The translations under genes and the position numbers were made by a program. A model generated the notes under the pieces. That model searched no databases and was not told where the DNA came from. It saw nothing but the letters and a program-made list of their open reading frames with translations. A stretch of 64,000 nucleotides of DNA from Roseitranquillus sp963776845 (lineage in GTDB: Bacteria > Pseudomonadota > Alphaproteobacteria > Rhodobacterales > Rhodobacteraceae): NCBI GenBank assembly GCA_963776845.1, contig CAVZOJ010000011.1, forward strand, positions 186,001 to 250,000. Reading direction: 5' to 3'. Positions 55,227-64,000 of this stretch are shown piece after piece. How positions within the stretch are numbered: the first letter of the stretch is position 1; each line of letters starts with the position of its first letter.

Positions 55227-56126
55227 ATGCGGATCGTCTACATGGGAACTCCCGATTTCGCCGTGCCGGCCCTGGATGCGCTGGTCGAGGCAGGCCACGA
55301 GGTCGTCGCGGTTTACACCCAGCCGCCCCGCCCGGCCGGCCGCGGCAAGCGCGACCGCCCGTCACCGATCCAGTCGAGGGCGCAGGCTCTGGGCCTCTGT
55401 GTCCGGCACCCGGCACGCCTGAAAGACGCAGACGCGCAGGCGGAGTTCGCAGCGCTCCGGCCCGAGGCGGCGGTGGTCGCGGCGTATGGACTGATCCTCC
55501 CGCAGGGCGTGCTCGACGCGCCAAAGCGCGGCTGCCTGAACATCCACGCATCGCTGCTGCCGCGGTGGCGCGGCGCGGCGCCGATCCATCGCGCCGTGCT
55601 GGCCGGCGACGCGGAGACCGGCGTGTGCATCATGCAGATGGAGGCGGGTCTCGATACCGGCCCGGTCTTGCTGCGGCGCGCAACGGCGATCGGAGCCGAG
55701 GAGACCACCGGTGACCTGCACCAGCGCCTTGCAGCCATGGGTGCCAAGATGATCGTCGAGGCGCTGTCGCGACACGATGACCTGACCCCGATGCCGCAGG
55801 ACGACGCGCAGGCGACGTACGCGCCGAAGATCCTGAAGGACGAGGCGCGGATCGACTGGGCAAGACCCGCAGCGGAGGTCGATCGGCTCATTCGCGGGCT
55901 CTCGCCCTTTCCCGGCGCGTGGTGTCTCGCCGGTGACGAGCGGATCAAGCTCCTCCGCAGCCGCGTCGTGCCTGGCGACGGCGCGGCTGGGCGGCGTCTC
56001 TCCGGCCTGACCATCGCCTGTGGCGAGGGCGCGGTGGAGATCGTCGAGGCGCAACGCGCCGGTCGCCGGCCGATGAGCGCGGAGGACGTGCTGCGCGGCG
56101 CCGATCTGCCCGATCGGCTGGCCTGA
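55227..56126 (+). CDS. fmt: Methionyl-tRNA formyltransferase
   Basis: Formylates initiator Met-tRNA (299 residues). MRIVYMGTPDFAVPAL is the usual start; the catalytic Asn105 and His107 lie in LNIHASLLPRWRGAAPI and the catalytic Asp in GLDTGP. The C-terminal tRNA-binding domain follows. ATG 55215 (four codons earlier) is an alternative. A very long open frame continues upstream but is antisense to the MFS gene. Confidence 0.96.
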   Translation: MRIVYMGTPDFAVPALDALVEAGHEVVAVYTQPPRPAGRGKRDRPSPIQSRAQALGLCVRHPARLKDADAQAEFAALRPEAAVVAAYGLILPQGVLDAPKRGCLNIHASLLPRWRGAAPIHRAVLAGDAETGVCIMQMEAGLDTGPVLLRRATAIGAEETTGDLHQRLAAMGAKMIVEALSRHDDLTPMPQDDAQATYAPKILKDEARIDWARPAAEVDRLIRGLSPFPGAWCLAGDERIKLLRSRVVPGDGAAGRRLSGLTIACGEGAVEIVEAQRAGRRPMSAEDVLRGADLPDRLA

Positions 56127-56190
56127 TCCCCTTGGCCTCGCGGCGACGGCGACGCATATAGGCAGCGATCCAGCGAAAGAGGCCAGAGAG

Positions 56191-57108
56191 ATGCTGCAGT
56201 TCGGTCAGAAAGAGACCCCCGCTCCCGCAGGCGACATCATCAAGGATTCCACCGAAGCGACGTTCATGGCCGACGTCGTCGAGGCCAGCCGCGAGGTGCC
56301 GGTCATCGTCGACTTCTGGGCGACGTGGTGCGGCCCCTGCAAGCAGCTGACCCCCGCGCTGGAACAGGCGGTGACGGCGGCGAAGGGCAAGGTGAAGCTG
56401 GTCAAGGTCGACGTCGACCGCAACCAGCAGATCGCGGCGCAGCTGCGCATCCAGTCGATCCCGACCGTCTATGCCTTCTGGCAGGGGCAGCCGGTCGACG
56501 GCTTCCAGGGCGCGGTGCCGGGCAGCGAGATCAAGGCCTTCATCGAGAGGCTGACGAAGCTCGCCGGGGACGGTGGAGGCGACGGCCTGGCCGAGGCCAT
56601 CGAGGCGGCGGAAGCAATGCTGGCGGAGGGAGCGGCCGTTGACGCCGTGCAGACCTTCGCTGCCATTCTCGGCGAGGATCCGCAGAACGCCGCTGCCTAC
56701 GGCGGGATGGTCCGCGCGCACATCGCCATGGGCGAGACCGAGCGGGCGGAGGCGCTGCTCGCCTCGGCGCCGAAGGAGATCTCCGGCGCACCGGAACTCG
56801 AGGCTGCGCGCGCGCAGCTCGAACTCGCCCGCCAGGCCGAGAGTGCCGGACCGGTGACCGAGCTCCGGACGGCGGTCGAGGCCGATCCGAACGATCATCA
56901 GGCAAGGTTCGAACTCGCGCAGGCGCTTCACGCCCGCGGCGAGGTCGAGGAGGCGGTGGATCAATTGCTTGAGCTCTTCAAGCGCGACCGGGAGTGGAAC
57001 GACGGCGCCGCGAAGACCCAGCTCTTCACCATCTTCGAGGCGATGAAGCCGCAGGACCCGATCGCACTGAACGGTCGTCGGCGCCTCTCCTCCATGATCT
57101 TCGTCTAG
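56191..57108 (+). CDS. Thioredoxin-TPR co-chaperone (YbbN/CnoX-like)
   Basis: Cytosolic protein of 305 residues: thioredoxin domain (about 20-125) with an intact WCGPC (46-50), then about 170 residues of TPR helices (Ala/Glu rich). E. coli CnoX (YbbN) has the same plan but lacks the redox CxxC; alphaproteobacterial members usually keep it, so reductase activity is possible. Works with GroEL as a redox-controlled holdase. GAGAG upstream of ATG 56191. Upstream of the LON-domain gene in the order usual for this lineage. Confidence 0.92.
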   Translation: MLQFGQKETPAPAGDIIKDSTEATFMADVVEASREVPVIVDFWATWCGPCKQLTPALEQAVTAAKGKVKLVKVDVDRNQQIAAQLRIQSIPTVYAFWQGQPVDGFQGAVPGSEIKAFIERLTKLAGDGGGDGLAEAIEAAEAMLAEGAAVDAVQTFAAILGEDPQNAAAYGGMVRAHIAMGETERAEALLASAPKEISGAPELEAARAQLELARQAESAGPVTELRTAVEADPNDHQARFELAQALHARGEVEEAVDQLLELFKRDREWNDGAAKTQLFTIFEAMKPQDPIALNGRRRLSSMIFV

Positions 57109-57212
57109 GAGCTGCCGCCGACGGACCTGCGCGGGCCTTTTCTTTGTGCATCGTGCAGAAGACAGGTCCGGCGTATTTGCCACGTGGCTAGGCGGGACCT
57201 AACTGCACTGGC

Positions 57213-57857
57213 ATGCACAGCGTCGCCGACCTTCCGTCGAGCATTCCCGTATTCCCGTTGCCGGGTGCCCTGCTTCTACCGCGGGCTCGGCTTCCCTTGC
57301 ATATCTTCGAGCCGCGGTACCTTGCGATGCTCGACGATACGCTCAAGACGTCGCACCGCCTGATCGGAATGATCCAGCCGCGCGACGTGCCGAACGGCAA
57401 GGAAACCCGGTTGCATTCCATCGGTTGCGCCGGCCGTGTCACAGCCTTTTCCGAGACCGAAGACGGCCGATACATGATCACGCTCGCCGGCATGTCCCGC
57501 TTTCGGGTCAACAAGGTGGTCGAGGGGTTCACGCCCTACATCAAGTGCGACGTCTCGTGGGACGGCTTCTCCCGCGATCTCGGCGATACCGAGCACGATC
57601 CGGGTTTACGGCGCGACCGCTTCCTGAACCTGCTCGGCCGGTACTTCGAATCCCAGTCGCTGTCGACCGACTGGGATTCGCTGCGGGAGGCGGAGGACGA
57701 ACTGCTGGTCAATTCGCTCTCCATGCTGTGTCCCTTCGACGCAGAGGACAAGCAGGCGCTGCTCGAGGCGCCGTCACTCTCCACCCGGCGGGAGACGCTG
57801 GTGACCCTCATCGAGTTTTCCCTCCGCGGCGGTTCCGGCGAAGAATTGATGCAATAG
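57213..57857 (+). CDS. LON peptidase substrate-binding domain protein
   Basis: Stand-alone LON N-terminal (PUA-like) domain of 214 residues without an ATPase or protease. IPVFPLPGALLLPRARLPLHIFEPRY and GCAGRVTAFSETEDGRY are family motifs. Role not settled; perhaps an adaptor. In Rhodobacterales the thioredoxin-TPR gene, this gene and Trm112 are usual neighbours; here an aldo/keto reductase gene lies between the last two. Confidence 0.92.
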   Translation: MHSVADLPSSIPVFPLPGALLLPRARLPLHIFEPRYLAMLDDTLKTSHRLIGMIQPRDVPNGKETRLHSIGCAGRVTAFSETEDGRYMITLAGMSRFRVNKVVEGFTPYIKCDVSWDGFSRDLGDTEHDPGLRRDRFLNLLGRYFESQSLSTDWDSLREAEDELLVNSLSMLCPFDAEDKQALLEAPSLSTRRETLVTLIEFSLRGGSGEELMQ

Positions 57858-57914
57858 CGGGACCTTCTGCCGCCCCGGACGTTGGGCGTGGAAGGGCACG
57901 CCCGCGGAGGAGAG

Positions 57915-58736
57915 ATGACACAAGCGATGATCGGTCCGATGCCGCAGATCGGCTTTGGAACATGGAAGCGGAACGGCGACGAGGCGCAACGGACTGTGCT
58001 CTGGGCGCTGGAAGCCGGGTATCGGCACGTCGATACCGCCGAGGGCTACGGCAACGAGACCGAGGTCGGCCGGGCGATCAACGGATGCGATCTTCCCCGC
58101 GACGACATCTTCCTGACGACCAAAGTGTCGCCGGAGCATCTGGGACCGGGGGAGATCAGGCCGCATGTGGTCGCGTCGCTTGATCGACTGGGAGTCGACA
58201 GAGTCGACCTGTTGCTGATCCACTGGCCCTCGATCGGCGACGAATACGAGATGGAAGATTATCTGGGGCAGCTTGCCGAAGTGAACGACGAGGGTCTCGC
58301 GACTCATATCGGCGTGTCGAACTTCACCAAGCGGCATATCGATCGTGCGCTGGAAATCCTCGGAGAGAGGCCGATCGCGACGAACCAGGTCGAGATCCAC
58401 GCCTTCATGCAGAACCGCCCGATCGTCGAGCACTGCCAGGCGAAGGGCATCCCGCTGACGGCGTACTCGCCCCTCGCGCGCGGCGAGGTGGCGGACGACG
58501 CCACGCTGCAGCAGATCGCGGAGGCCCACGGCGCGACTCCGGGGCAGGTGGCTCTCGCCTTCCTCATGGCGGAGGGGCACGCGGTGATCCCGACTTCCAG
58601 CAAGCGAGAGAGAATCGCCGAGAACCTCGCTGCCTCCGACCTGACGCTTTCGGCCGACGATATGCAGACGATCCGCGGCCTCGACCGCGGGGAGCGGCTG
58701 GTCGACGGGGCCTGGGCGCCCGAGTGGGATGCGTGA
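57915..58736 (+). CDS. Aldo/keto reductase
   Basis: NADPH-dependent (alpha/beta)8 barrel reductase of 273 residues. The tetrad is visible: Asp and Tyr in VDTAEGYGNE, Lys in LTTKVSP and His in LLIHWPS; GVSNF and the NADP loop PTSSKRERI are also present. It resembles 2,5-diketo-gluconate or methylglyoxal reductases. GGAGGAGAG precedes ATG 57915. Its 3' end is 4 bases before the Trm112 ATG. Substrate unknown. Confidence 0.92.
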   Translation: MTQAMIGPMPQIGFGTWKRNGDEAQRTVLWALEAGYRHVDTAEGYGNETEVGRAINGCDLPRDDIFLTTKVSPEHLGPGEIRPHVVASLDRLGVDRVDLLLIHWPSIGDEYEMEDYLGQLAEVNDEGLATHIGVSNFTKRHIDRALEILGERPIATNQVEIHAFMQNRPIVEHCQAKGIPLTAYSPLARGEVADDATLQQIAEAHGATPGQVALAFLMAEGHAVIPTSSKRERIAENLAASDLTLSADDMQTIRGLDRGERLVDGAWAPEWDA

Positions 58737-58740
58737 CGCG

Positions 58741-58935
58741 ATGGATGACGGCGAACAGGGCAAACCGCAGTTCGACCGTCGGATGCTCGAAGCGCTGGTG
58801 TGCCCCGAGACACGGGCGCCGCTGCGCTACGATGCCGAACGGCAGGAACTGATCTCGCGCGCCGCCCACCTTGCGTACCCGATCCGGAACGGGATCCCCG
58901 TGATGCTGGCGGACGAGGCGCGAAAACTCGACTGA
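58741..58935 (+). CDS. Trm112 family protein
   Basis: Small (64-residue) Trm112/YcaR-like protein, in bacteria a partner of methyltransferases or other enzymes. FDRRMLEALVCPETRAPLRYD, then LAYPIRNGIPVMLADEAR are diagnostic. Only one cysteine remains, so no zinc site as in the eukaryotic relative. ATG 58729, overlapping the upstream gene by 8 bases, is an alternative start. Confidence 0.88.
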   Translation: MDDGEQGKPQFDRRMLEALVCPETRAPLRYDAERQELISRAAHLAYPIRNGIPVMLADEARKLD

Positions 58936-58951
58936 TCCCGGGGCGGCTGCC

Positions 58952-60160
58952 TCAGAGCGGCCGTCCACGGAGGAGCCGCGGCAGGTCTCCGGTCAGGCCT
59001 GCCGCCTCGCGGATCGCGGTCCGGCGCGCGCCGGGCAGCGCGTTGACGATCCCCATACCGAGGTCCCGCCCGAACCGCAGGAGCGCGTTGTCGTTCGAGA
59101 ACAGCCGCGCGAACCCGTCGGTCGCGACGGCCAGCGCCGTGACGTCGAAGCGCCGCCATCTCTGGTAGCGGAGCAGCACGTCCGGGGCGCCGATATCCTC
59201 GCCACGGCGGGACGCGTCGGCCAACGTCTCGGCCAGCGCGGCGACGTCCTTCAAGCCCGCGTTCAGGCCTTGGCCCGCGATCGGGTGGACTACATGCGCG
59301 GCATCACCGACCAGCGCCAGCCGGTCGGCCACGAAAGTGTGGGCGATCGACAGCGAGAGCGGCCAGGCGCTGCGCTCTCCGGCAAGCGAGAGTGGACCAA
59401 GGAAGTCACCGAAGCGCGGTCGCAGCATGGCGAGGTAGCCGGCCTCGTCCATCGCCATCACCCTGCGCGCCTGCGCGTCGGGCTGCGACCACACGATCGA
59501 CGACCGGTTGCCCTTGAGCGGCAGGATCGCCAGCGGCCCCTCGGGAAGGAAGAGCTGGTGCGCGATGCCCTCGTGCGGTTTCTCGTGCGCAACGGCACAG
59601 GTGAGGGCGGTCTGGGCGTAGCGCCAGGCGACCTTGCGGATGCCGGCGCGTCGCGCGCTGGGGCTGTCGCGGCCATCGCATCCGACGAGTATGCGGCCGC
59701 GAAGCTGCTGTCCCGTCGAGGTGGCCACCGACACGCCACTGTCGGGTCTGTGGTCCGTCACGGTCCCCGCGACCGTGCTGATGCGGTCGGCACTCGCCAC
59801 GGCATCGCCGATCGCGGCGCGCAGGTGCCGGTTCTCGGCCATGTAGCCCATGGGTCCGTCCTCGATCTCGGCACTGTCGAACTCGAGCACGAGAGGAGAC
59901 GGCGCCTCGCCCGGTCGTCCATCGCTGACCTTGATATGCCGGATCGCCTGCGTCTCCGGCGCCAGATGGTCCCACAGGCCGAGGGCCCTCAGCAGGCGCT
60001 GGGATGTCAGGGCCAGCGCCGTCGACCGCCCGTCGAACTCGGCACCGCCGCGGCGAGGCGCCGGATCGACAAGGATGACGGACAATCCGGCCTGGCCGAG
60101 AGCCAGTGCCAGGCTGCCGCCATTCAGCCCGCCGCCGGCGATGATGACGTCTGCGTCCAT
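58952..60160 (-). CDS. UbiH/UbiF/VisC-type FAD-dependent hydroxylase
   Basis: Aromatic-ring monooxygenase for ubiquinone synthesis, 402 residues from ATG 60160. FAD-binding GGGLNGG (9-15), the DG motif in LVGCDGRDSPSARR and the second FAD motif ALVGDAAHVVHPIAGQGLNAGL are all clear. Which ring position it hydroxylates cannot be told. The frame is open back to 60325 but that part overlaps the divergent amidase gene. It converges with Trm112, 16 bases apart. Confidence 0.92.
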   Translation of the reverse strand: MDADVIIAGGGLNGGSLALALGQAGLSVILVDPAPRRGGAEFDGRSTALALTSQRLLRALGLWDHLAPETQAIRHIKVSDGRPGEAPSPLVLEFDSAEIEDGPMGYMAENRHLRAAIGDAVASADRISTVAGTVTDHRPDSGVSVATSTGQQLRGRILVGCDGRDSPSARRAGIRKVAWRYAQTALTCAVAHEKPHEGIAHQLFLPEGPLAILPLKGNRSSIVWSQPDAQARRVMAMDEAGYLAMLRPRFGDFLGPLSLAGERSAWPLSLSIAHTFVADRLALVGDAAHVVHPIAGQGLNAGLKDVAALAETLADASRRGEDIGAPDVLLRYQRWRRFDVTALAVATDGFARLFSNDNALLRFGRDLGMGIVNALPGARRTAIREAAGLTGDLPRLLRGRPL

Positions 60161-60224
60161 GGCCGGCACTATGCGCGCGAGCCCGGCATTGTCCACCATC
60201 CCGCCCATCGCTACGGTCGCGCAG

Positions 60225-61550
60225 ATGGACGCATGGCAGACAAGCAGCGCGGCGGACCTCGGCCGCGGAATAGAGGCGGGCCGGATCGACCCGGTCGATC
60301 TGACCGAGAGCTTTCTCTCGGCCATCGCCGATCACCCGCACGGCACCGCGATCTACGCCCGCACGATGCCCGAGCGGGCGCGGGCGGAGGCAGAGGCTGC
60401 ACAGGCGCGGGCGCGCGAGGGATGTCGGAACGGCCCGCTCGATGGCGTGCCGGTCTCGTGGAAGGACCTGGTCGACACCGCCGGCACCGAGACGGAGTCG
60501 GGCTCGGCCCTGCTGGCCGGGAGGGTGCCGAGCCACGATGCCGAGGTTCTGCGCAACGCCACCGCGGCAGGGCTCGTCTGCCTCGGAAAGACCCACCAGA
60601 CCGAGCTTGCCTTCTCGGGGCTCGGCCTTAATCCGATCACCGCGACGCCACCCTGCGTCAACGATGTCGAGGCCCTGCCCGGCGGCTCGTCCTCGGGCGC
60701 GGCAACGTCGGTCGCGTTCGGCCTCGCGGCGGCCGCGGTCGGGTCGGATACGGCGGGCTCGGTGCGCGTGCCCTCGGCATGGAACGACCTCGTCGGGCTG
60801 AAGACCTCGCACGGCTGGCTGAGCCTCGAGGGGGTGCTGCCGCTCTGCCCGCGCTTCGACACGATCGGCCCGCTGACCCGCACCGTCGAGGACGCCGCCC
60901 TCTTCACCGCCGCCATGGCGGGCGCACCGGCGCCCGATCTCTCCGGCGCGACGCTAGCGGGCGCCCGGCTGGCGGTGCTTCGCACCGTCGCCATGGACGA
61001 TGTGGAGGCGCGTCCCGCCGAGGCCTTCGCTTCCGCATGCAGGCTTCTCGAGGCCGCGGGCGCCAGCCTGATCGAGATCGAGGTGCCGGCCGTCGCCGAG
61101 GCTGTCGATCTCGCGGCGATCATCTTCGCCGCGGAGGCCTATGGCGTCTGGGGCGTGACCATCGAGGCAAATCCCGGCGCGATGTACGGTCCCGTGCGGG
61201 AACGTTTTCGCGGCGGCGCCGGCATCGCCGCCCATGACTACGTCGCGGCTTGGCTTCGCCTCGACGACCTGCGGCGGGAGTATCGCGCTGCCACGTCAGG
61301 CTTCGACGCCGTGATCCTGCCGACGTGCGCCATCGCACCGCCGAACCGTGCGGCGGTCGAGGCCGATGCAGACCTCTTCGCCGAGCGCAATCTCAAGACG
61401 CTGCGGAACACACGGATCGGAAGCCTCCTGAACCTGTGCGGCCTGACCGTGCCCGCGGCTCCCTCCGCCGGCATCCTGTTCCAGCTTCCCGCCGGATCCG
61501 ACGCGCGGCTGCTCCGGCTGGGTGCCGCTGTTGAGGCGGCGTTGTCCTGA
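60225..61550 (+). CDS. Amidase (amidase-signature family)
   Basis: Amidohydrolase with a Ser-cisSer-Lys triad, 441 residues. Lys80 lies in PVSWKDLVDTAG, the signature GGSSSGAA at 153-160 gives the cis-Ser, and Ser179 in SDTAGSVRVPS is the nucleophile. It lacks partners for a GatCAB complex and is more like AtzF/aryl-acylamidase types. Substrate unknown. Start ATG 60225; divergent from the ubiquinone hydroxylase gene with 64 bases between starts. Confidence 0.92.
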   Translation: MDAWQTSSAADLGRGIEAGRIDPVDLTESFLSAIADHPHGTAIYARTMPERARAEAEAAQARAREGCRNGPLDGVPVSWKDLVDTAGTETESGSALLAGRVPSHDAEVLRNATAAGLVCLGKTHQTELAFSGLGLNPITATPPCVNDVEALPGGSSSGAATSVAFGLAAAAVGSDTAGSVRVPSAWNDLVGLKTSHGWLSLEGVLPLCPRFDTIGPLTRTVEDAALFTAAMAGAPAPDLSGATLAGARLAVLRTVAMDDVEARPAEAFASACRLLEAAGASLIEIEVPAVAEAVDLAAIIFAAEAYGVWGVTIEANPGAMYGPVRERFRGGAGIAAHDYVAAWLRLDDLRREYRAATSGFDAVILPTCAIAPPNRAAVEADADLFAERNLKTLRNTRIGSLLNLCGLTVPAAPSAGILFQLPAGSDARLLRLGAAVEAALS

Positions 61551-61658
61551 CGGTCACATCTCGTGCCATCGCGGGCACGCCGGTCTGGACCGGACCGTGG
61601 CAGAGGCACTACGGTGCCGCTCGAATGGGGCGCCCCAGACCCCGACCTTGAGGCAGCG

Positions 61659-62819
61659 ATGACGTTTCCCGAGCGGTTTTCGGACCTGCCGGAATATGCT
61701 TTCCCGCGCCTCCGCGCGCTGCTCGACGCCCACTCTCCGGGCGGCGATCCCATTCACATGTCCATCGGCGAGCCGAAACATCCGTTCCCGAACTGGGTGC
61801 CACAGGTGATCGCCGAGCACGCGCCGGAGTTCGGTCGCTACCCGCCGAACGAGGGCACGCCGGAGCTGCGCGCGGCGATCGCAGGCTGGCTCGAGCGGCG
61901 CTACGGCGTCTCCGTCGATCCCGACACCCAAATCTCGACGCTGAACGGCACGCGAGAGGGGCTCTTCAACGCGATGATCGCGCTCTGCCCGACCGGGGCG
62001 AACGTGCTCGTGCCGAACCCGTTCTATCAGGTCTACGCCGTGGGCGCGCTCGCCGTTGGCGCGCGGCCCGTCTACCTGCCGGCGACGGCGGAGACGGGTT
62101 TCCTGCCGGAATTCGCCTCCGTCTCGCCGCAGGTCCTCGATCAAACGTCCGTCGCCTGGCTCTGCTCTCCGTCGAACCCGCAAGGCGCGGTGGCCGGTGC
62201 GGACTATTGGCACGACCTGATCTCGCTGGCCGAGAAGCATGATTTCCGCGTCTTCGCCGACGAGTGCTACAGCGAGCTCTATCGCGGCGCGCCACCCGCC
62301 GGCGCGCTGGAGATCGCGGCCGGCATGGGCGCGGACCCTGAGCGCATCACCGTGTTCCATTCGCTCTCGAAGCGGTCGAACCTGCCCGGTCTGCGGTCAG
62401 GATTCGTCGCCGGCGGGCCGAAGACGATCGCCGCGATCAAGCAGCTTCGGTCCTACGCCGGTGCGCCCCTGCCGCTGCCGATCCAGCGTGTCAGCGAGCG
62501 TCTCTGGGCCGATGAGGCGCACGTCGAGCAGAACCGCGCCCTCTACGCGCGCAAGTACGAGATCGCCACGGAGATACTGGGCGACGTTGCGCGCGTCCCT
62601 GACGCCGGCTTCTTCCTCTGGCTGCCGGTCGAGGACGGCGAGGCGGCGGCGCTCGACCTGTGGCGGCGCGCGGGAGTCAGGGTTCTGCCGGGCGCCTACC
62701 TCGCTCGCGACGTGGAGGGGCGGAACCCCGGCGCGGGATACATCCGCGTCGCTCTGGTCGCGGCGAACGAGGAGGTGCGGCGCGGCCTGACCGCGATCCG
62801 CGAGACGCTTTTCGAGTAG
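61659..62819 (+). CDS. PLP-dependent aminotransferase (DapC-like succinyldiaminopimelate or aspartate aminotransferase)
   Basis: Class I/II aminotransferase of 386 residues. PLP lysine is Lys238 in FHSLSKRSNLPGLRSGF; the Asn-Asp-Tyr cofactor contacts are in SPSNPQG and DECYSELY, and the C-terminal arginine is in YIRVAL. FPRLRALLDAH and MSIGEPKHPFP at the N terminus match the DapC-like group near ftsK in this lineage. Start ATG 61659; the frame is open back to 61563. Confidence 0.9.
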   Translation: MTFPERFSDLPEYAFPRLRALLDAHSPGGDPIHMSIGEPKHPFPNWVPQVIAEHAPEFGRYPPNEGTPELRAAIAGWLERRYGVSVDPDTQISTLNGTREGLFNAMIALCPTGANVLVPNPFYQVYAVGALAVGARPVYLPATAETGFLPEFASVSPQVLDQTSVAWLCSPSNPQGAVAGADYWHDLISLAEKHDFRVFADECYSELYRGAPPAGALEIAAGMGADPERITVFHSLSKRSNLPGLRSGFVAGGPKTIAAIKQLRSYAGAPLPLPIQRVSERLWADEAHVEQNRALYARKYEIATEILGDVARVPDAGFFLWLPVEDGEAAALDLWRRAGVRVLPGAYLARDVEGRNPGAGYIRVALVAANEEVRRGLTAIRETLFE

Positions 62820-62831
62820 GAGTTTCGGACG

Positions 62832-64000
62832 ATGGCCTATCAGACCAAGCGGCGCGACCCGCTCTTCGACAGCGAGACACAGGCGGTCCTCGAGAGGCGC
62901 GGGCGCGAGCTGGCGGGCCTTGCCTTCTGCGGCCTCGGGGATCGCCACCGCGCTGCTCCTGGCCACCTACTCTCCGTCCGACCCGAGCTGGCTCGCCGCG
63001 ACCGACGCACCGATCCAGAACGCCCTCGGCGCCTTTGGCGCGTCGATCGCCTCCCCCTTGATCGTGATTGTCGGTCTTGCCGCCTGGGTGATCGCGGCTG
63101 CGTTCGTCGCGTGGGGTGTCCGCCTGGTGCTCCACCGGGGAGGCGAGGGCTGGCCGCGTCTGATCTTCGCCCCGATCGCGGTGGCGCTCGTCTCGGTCTT
63201 CGCCGCGACCTTCCCGCCCGGTTCCTCCTGGGGCCACTCGTTCGGCCTCGGCGGTCTCTTCGGCGACACGATGCTGGGCGCCTTGCTCGGGCTGCTGCCG
63301 ACAGGCGCAGGCGTCTCGATGCGGCTTGTCTCCCTGGCGACGGGCGTCGCGGCCCTGGCGATGGCGGGATACGTGACCGGCATCCGGCTTGGCGAGGTCC
63401 GCGCCGCCGCCACGCTCGTCCTGCGCGCGGTGAGGGCGGCCGCCTGGCTCCTGATGCGGGGCGTCGCGTCATCCCTGACCCGCGCCGTGCGCCCGCGTCG
63501 CAAGGAACGGGCGGCAGAGCCCGACGTTCTCGAAGACACGCCGAGGCCAATGGCGGATGCACCCGAAAGCGCCGAGCGCGCGGGCCTGCTCTCCCGATTC
63601 CGCCGCAAGCCGGCTGACGCGCCGGTGCGCCAGGCCCCCGTGCCGCCGGTGGTGCGAGCCGAGCCGCCGCTCGTTCGCGGCCCACGCGGCCCGGCGCTGC
63701 CGGAGCCGGAGCTGGTGCCGCCGCAGCGGATCGAAGCGCCTGCATTCACACCGCGCCAGGCCGAGGTCGTGCCGCCCGCCCCCAAGCCGAAGCCGTCGCG
63801 CAAAGCGCAGGCGGAGGCTCAGCCGACGCTGCCGCTCGAAGATCGGGCGGAAGGCTATGCCGCGCCGCCGCTGGGCGTGCTGACGGACCCCGCGACAATC
63901 ACCCGCCGCCGTCCCTCAAACGAGGCGTTGGAGGAGAACGCGCGCATGCTCGAGGCCGTGCTCGACGACTACGGCGTCAAGGGCGAGATCGTCAGCGTGA
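62832..64000 (+). CDS. ftsK: DNA translocase FtsK, N-terminal part, frameshifted once, runs off the right edge
   Basis: Septal DNA pump. Only the first 390 residues are here: four membrane segments (about 29-50, 75-100, 115-132 and 155-185), then a long basic/proline-rich linker and the start of the motor domain (LEENARMLEAVLDDYGVKGEIV). One extra G in the GGGG at 62937-62940 breaks the frame after FCGLG; repair gives IATALLLATYSPSDPSWL. The ATPase and gamma domains lie beyond the window. It starts 12 bases after the aminotransferase stop. Confidence 0.92.

Noticed and set aside
57135..57160. Possible terminator after the thioredoxin-TPR gene (GC-rich stretch followed by TTTTCTTT)
   Set aside because: The stem is short with a central mismatch; not convincing.
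1..64000. tRNA, rRNA, CRISPR array, insertion sequence or prophage genes
   Set aside because: I looked for cloverleaf ends, repeat-spacer periodicity, transposase and integrase motifs and terminal inverted repeats and saw none.

Overview
This window looks like chromosome from a GC-rich marine-type alphaproteobacterium of the order Rhodobacterales (Rhodobacteraceae/Roseobacteraceae). The evidence is the divergent pckA / chvI-chvG-hprK-PTS cluster, the PhyR-NepR-EcfG stress locus, a Rhodobacter-type porin, several lineage-typical DUF families (DUF6473, DUF3576, DUF2125, DUF4170) and the synteny around leuS-lptE-holA, serB/serC/serA and ftsK. I see no rRNA, tRNA, insertion sequence, prophage or CRISPR array.

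Layout. 1-5.0 kb: start of pckA (left edge), then chvI-chvG-hprK-EIIA(Man)-ptsH and an acyltransferase. 5.0-8.6 kb: 3-hydroxyacyl-CoA dehydrogenase, a DUF6473 gene, and etfB-etfA. 8.7-12.1 kb: general stress response locus (sensor kinase, ecfG, nepR, divergent phyR). 12.1-24.3 kb: housekeeping genes (BrkB-type membrane protein, rsfS, rlmH, gpmI, ctpA, YggS, porin, DUF3576, leuS, lptE, holA). 24.2-30.5 kb: flavoprotein, HNH protein, SDR, DUF2125, pmbA, nucleotidase. 30.5-40.4 kb: rhomboid protease and an exopolysaccharide locus made of two divergent gene sets (sugar transferase, TPR lipoprotein, export protein and outer-membrane barrel on minus; ATPase, chain-length protein and tyrosine kinase on plus). 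It resembles the envelope genes that accompany PEP-CTERM/exosortase systems, but no exosortase is visible. 40.4-42.9 kb: DUF4170-waaA-lpxK. 42.9-47.9 kb: serine biosynthesis (serB, serC, serA) with candidate regulatory elements. 48.0-64.0 kb: phosphoesterase, a GH13 enzyme, TRIC channel, three very small secreted or membrane proteins, aminotransferase, def, MFS, fmt, thioredoxin-TPR protein, LON-domain protein, aldo/keto reductase, Trm112, ubiquinone hydroxylase, amidase, aminotransferase and the start of ftsK.

Sequence quality matters for every reading here. About twenty genes carry one or more single-base frameshifts, nearly all of them one extra base in a short C or G run, and removing one base restores a full-length, conserved protein. 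I read these as sequencing or assembly errors rather than real decay. The densest case is the chain-length gene at 38.1-39.0 kb. Start codons given below were chosen by family length, Shine-Dalgarno sequences and overlaps.
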